This document shows, in pieces, positions 5,630 to 6,293 of a stretch of 6,293 bases of DNA. Below the pieces are notes generated by a model that saw nothing but the letters and a program-made list of their open reading frames with translations, was not told where the DNA came from and made no database searches. The stretch lies in NCBI GenBank assembly GCA_938084085.1, contig CALKDV010000066.1, forward strand, positions 1 to 6,293, written 5' to 3'. Within the stretch, counting starts at the first letter, position 1; every line of letters starts with the position of its first letter. Both the position numbers and the translations under genes were made by a program. The DNA comes from an uncultured Nannocystaceae bacterium (lineage in GTDB: Bacteria; Myxococcota_A; Polyangia; Nannocystales; Nannocystaceae).

Positions 5630-6293
5630 ATGCGCGCGCTTCGTTATTTACTCGCACTGTCTCTTTGTATCGCCGGCTGCTCTACGGGCTCGGACGAGCT
5701 GCTCTCGACAAACGGAGAAGACAACGGCAACAATGACATCGGAAACACCTTCGAGGACGGCGGCTCCTTCACGAGCGACAGCGCCGAGTCAGGTTCTGCC
5801 ACCGATGGCATGAGCGATACGGGCACCGACACCGACACCGGCACCGACACCGGCGGTGGCGGTGAGTGTGGCGATGGCGTCATCGATGACGGGGAAGAAT
5901 GCGACGACGGTTCGCTCAATAACGACGGCGCTGCCTGTACCAGCGACTGCCAGCTCGCGCGCTGCGGCGACGGCCTCGTTCACGCTGGGGTCGAAGAGTG
6001 CGACGACGCCAATGAGATCGAGACCGACACCTGCACCTCTCAGTGCCGCTTCCCCGCCTGCGGCGACGGGTTCATCCAGCCGATCATCGGGGAGCAATGT
6101 GACGACGGCGATCTCAACGGCCCCGAACAACCATGTACGGACGCGTGCCTCCCCAACGTCTGCGGCGACGGCGGTCAAGGCCCCATGGAGGGCTGCGACG
6201 ACGGCAACAACGACCCCGGCGACGGCTGCAGCGCGACCTGCGTTCCCGAGGCGTGCGGTAACGGCATTCAAGACCCAGGTGAGTCCTGCGACG
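5630..6293 (+). CDS. Lipoprotein with myxobacterial four-cysteine repeats (3' end missing)
   Basis: The frame runs from ATG 5630 to the right edge; 221 residues are visible. The N terminus is a clear lipoprotein signal: MRALRY, hydrophobic LLALSLCIAG, and C17 in a perfect IAGC lipobox. Ser at +2 suggests transport to the outer membrane by the standard Lol rule, though that rule is not well tested in myxobacteria. Residues 18-78 are an acidic Asn/Asp/Ser/Thr/Gly linker ending in a TGTDTD-type run. From C80 onward come repeats of 31-34 residues, each CGDG...(E/G)xCDD...C...C, like the myxococcus cysteine-rich repeat family (TIGR02232/DUF4215-like). They start at C80, C112, C144, C178 and C209; the fifth is cut. 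Such repeats are presumed disulfide-bonded and act as surface stalks or adhesion modules in larger proteins; the role here is unknown. The protein may continue into another domain outside the window. It shares its overall plan with the lipoprotein at 2991 but uses a different cysteine pattern. Confidence 0.88.
   Translation, partial: MRALRYLLALSLCIAGCSTGSDELLSTNGEDNGNNDIGNTFEDGGSFTSDSAESGSATDGMSDTGTDTDTGTDTGGGGECGDGVIDDGEECDDGSLNNDGAACTSDCQLARCGDGLVHAGVEECDDANEIETDTCTSQCRFPACGDGFIQPIIGEQCDDGDLNGPEQPCTDACLPNVCGDGGQGPMEGCDDGNNDPGDGCSATCVPEACGNGIQDPGESCD
5822..5854 (+). repeat. GGC/GAC-ACC microrepeat coding for a Thr-Asp/Gly run
   Basis: Alternating ACC with GAC or GGC codons makes a six-base-period tract inside the linker of the second lipoprotein, encoding GTDTDTGTDTG. 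In-frame gain or loss of units would change linker length without breaking the gene. Confidence 0.7.
5867..6293 (+). repeat. Tandem four-cysteine protein repeats (four complete, fifth cut by the edge)
   Basis: The complete units span residues C80-C107, C112-C139, C144-C173 and C178-C204 of the lipoprotein, and a partial unit starts at C209. Each complete unit has four cysteines, with CG(D/N)G at its start except for the CGDGG form in unit 4. CDD follows the second cysteine in every complete unit, and about four residues separate the last two cysteines. The units differ clearly at DNA level, so they are old repeats and not recent copies. Confidence 0.85.

Noticed and set aside
5789..6271. 160-codon open frame on the minus strand opposite the second lipoprotein
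   Set aside because: It is Ala/Val-rich because it is antisense to Gly/Asp/Cys-rich repeat codons. The + strand frame has a lipobox, a ribosome binding site and family repeats.
1..6293. Mobile elements, CRISPR arrays, tRNA or rRNA genes
   Set aside because: No transposase or integrase motifs, no regularly spaced long repeats and no tRNA-like cloverleaf were seen on either strand by reading.

Overview
The window looks like a piece of a GC-rich chromosome from a myxobacterium (Myxococcota), most likely of the Nannocystis/Plesiocystis/Enhygromyxa lineage. The main evidence is two lipoproteins with long acidic Asp/Gly/Ser/Thr linkers followed by cysteine-rich CGDG...CDDG modules, a style typical of that group. 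Supporting evidence is a bacterial proline-tRNA ligase of the archaeal/eukaryotic-like type and an EAL signalling protein. The lineage is inferred from protein style only. All genes run on the + strand.

Layout. Bases 1-1374 hold the 3' part of a multi-pass membrane protein that resembles GT-C/family-39 glycosyltransferases; its start lies outside the window. After a 49-base AT-rich gap comes a c-di-GMP protein (1424-2659) with a degenerate GGDEF-like domain and an EAL phosphodiesterase domain that keeps its metal and catalytic residues. The only long gap (2660-2990) contains a strong bulged hairpin, spaced short direct repeats and a perfect 9+9 base inverted repeat, so it looks regulatory. 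It leads to a small secreted lipoprotein gene (2991-3437) that ends in a clear Rho-independent terminator (3475-3508).

Bases 3663-5177 encode a complete prolyl-tRNA synthetase (proS). Its stop codon is directly followed by the GTG start of an unrecognised 97-residue protein (5178-5471), probably translated from the same message. After a 158-base gap, a second lipoprotein (5630 to the right edge) begins. It has a Thr/Asp/Gly linker and at least four and a half four-cysteine repeats, and it runs off the window.

The genes do not form an obvious single pathway. They read as ordinary chromosome: one signalling gene, one housekeeping gene and three envelope or secreted proteins. I found no mobile element, CRISPR array, rRNA or tRNA, and no convincing new system. 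The points most worth following up are the GGDEF-EAL architecture, the control region before the small lipoprotein, the reduced zinc site in ProS and the small gene coupled to proS.
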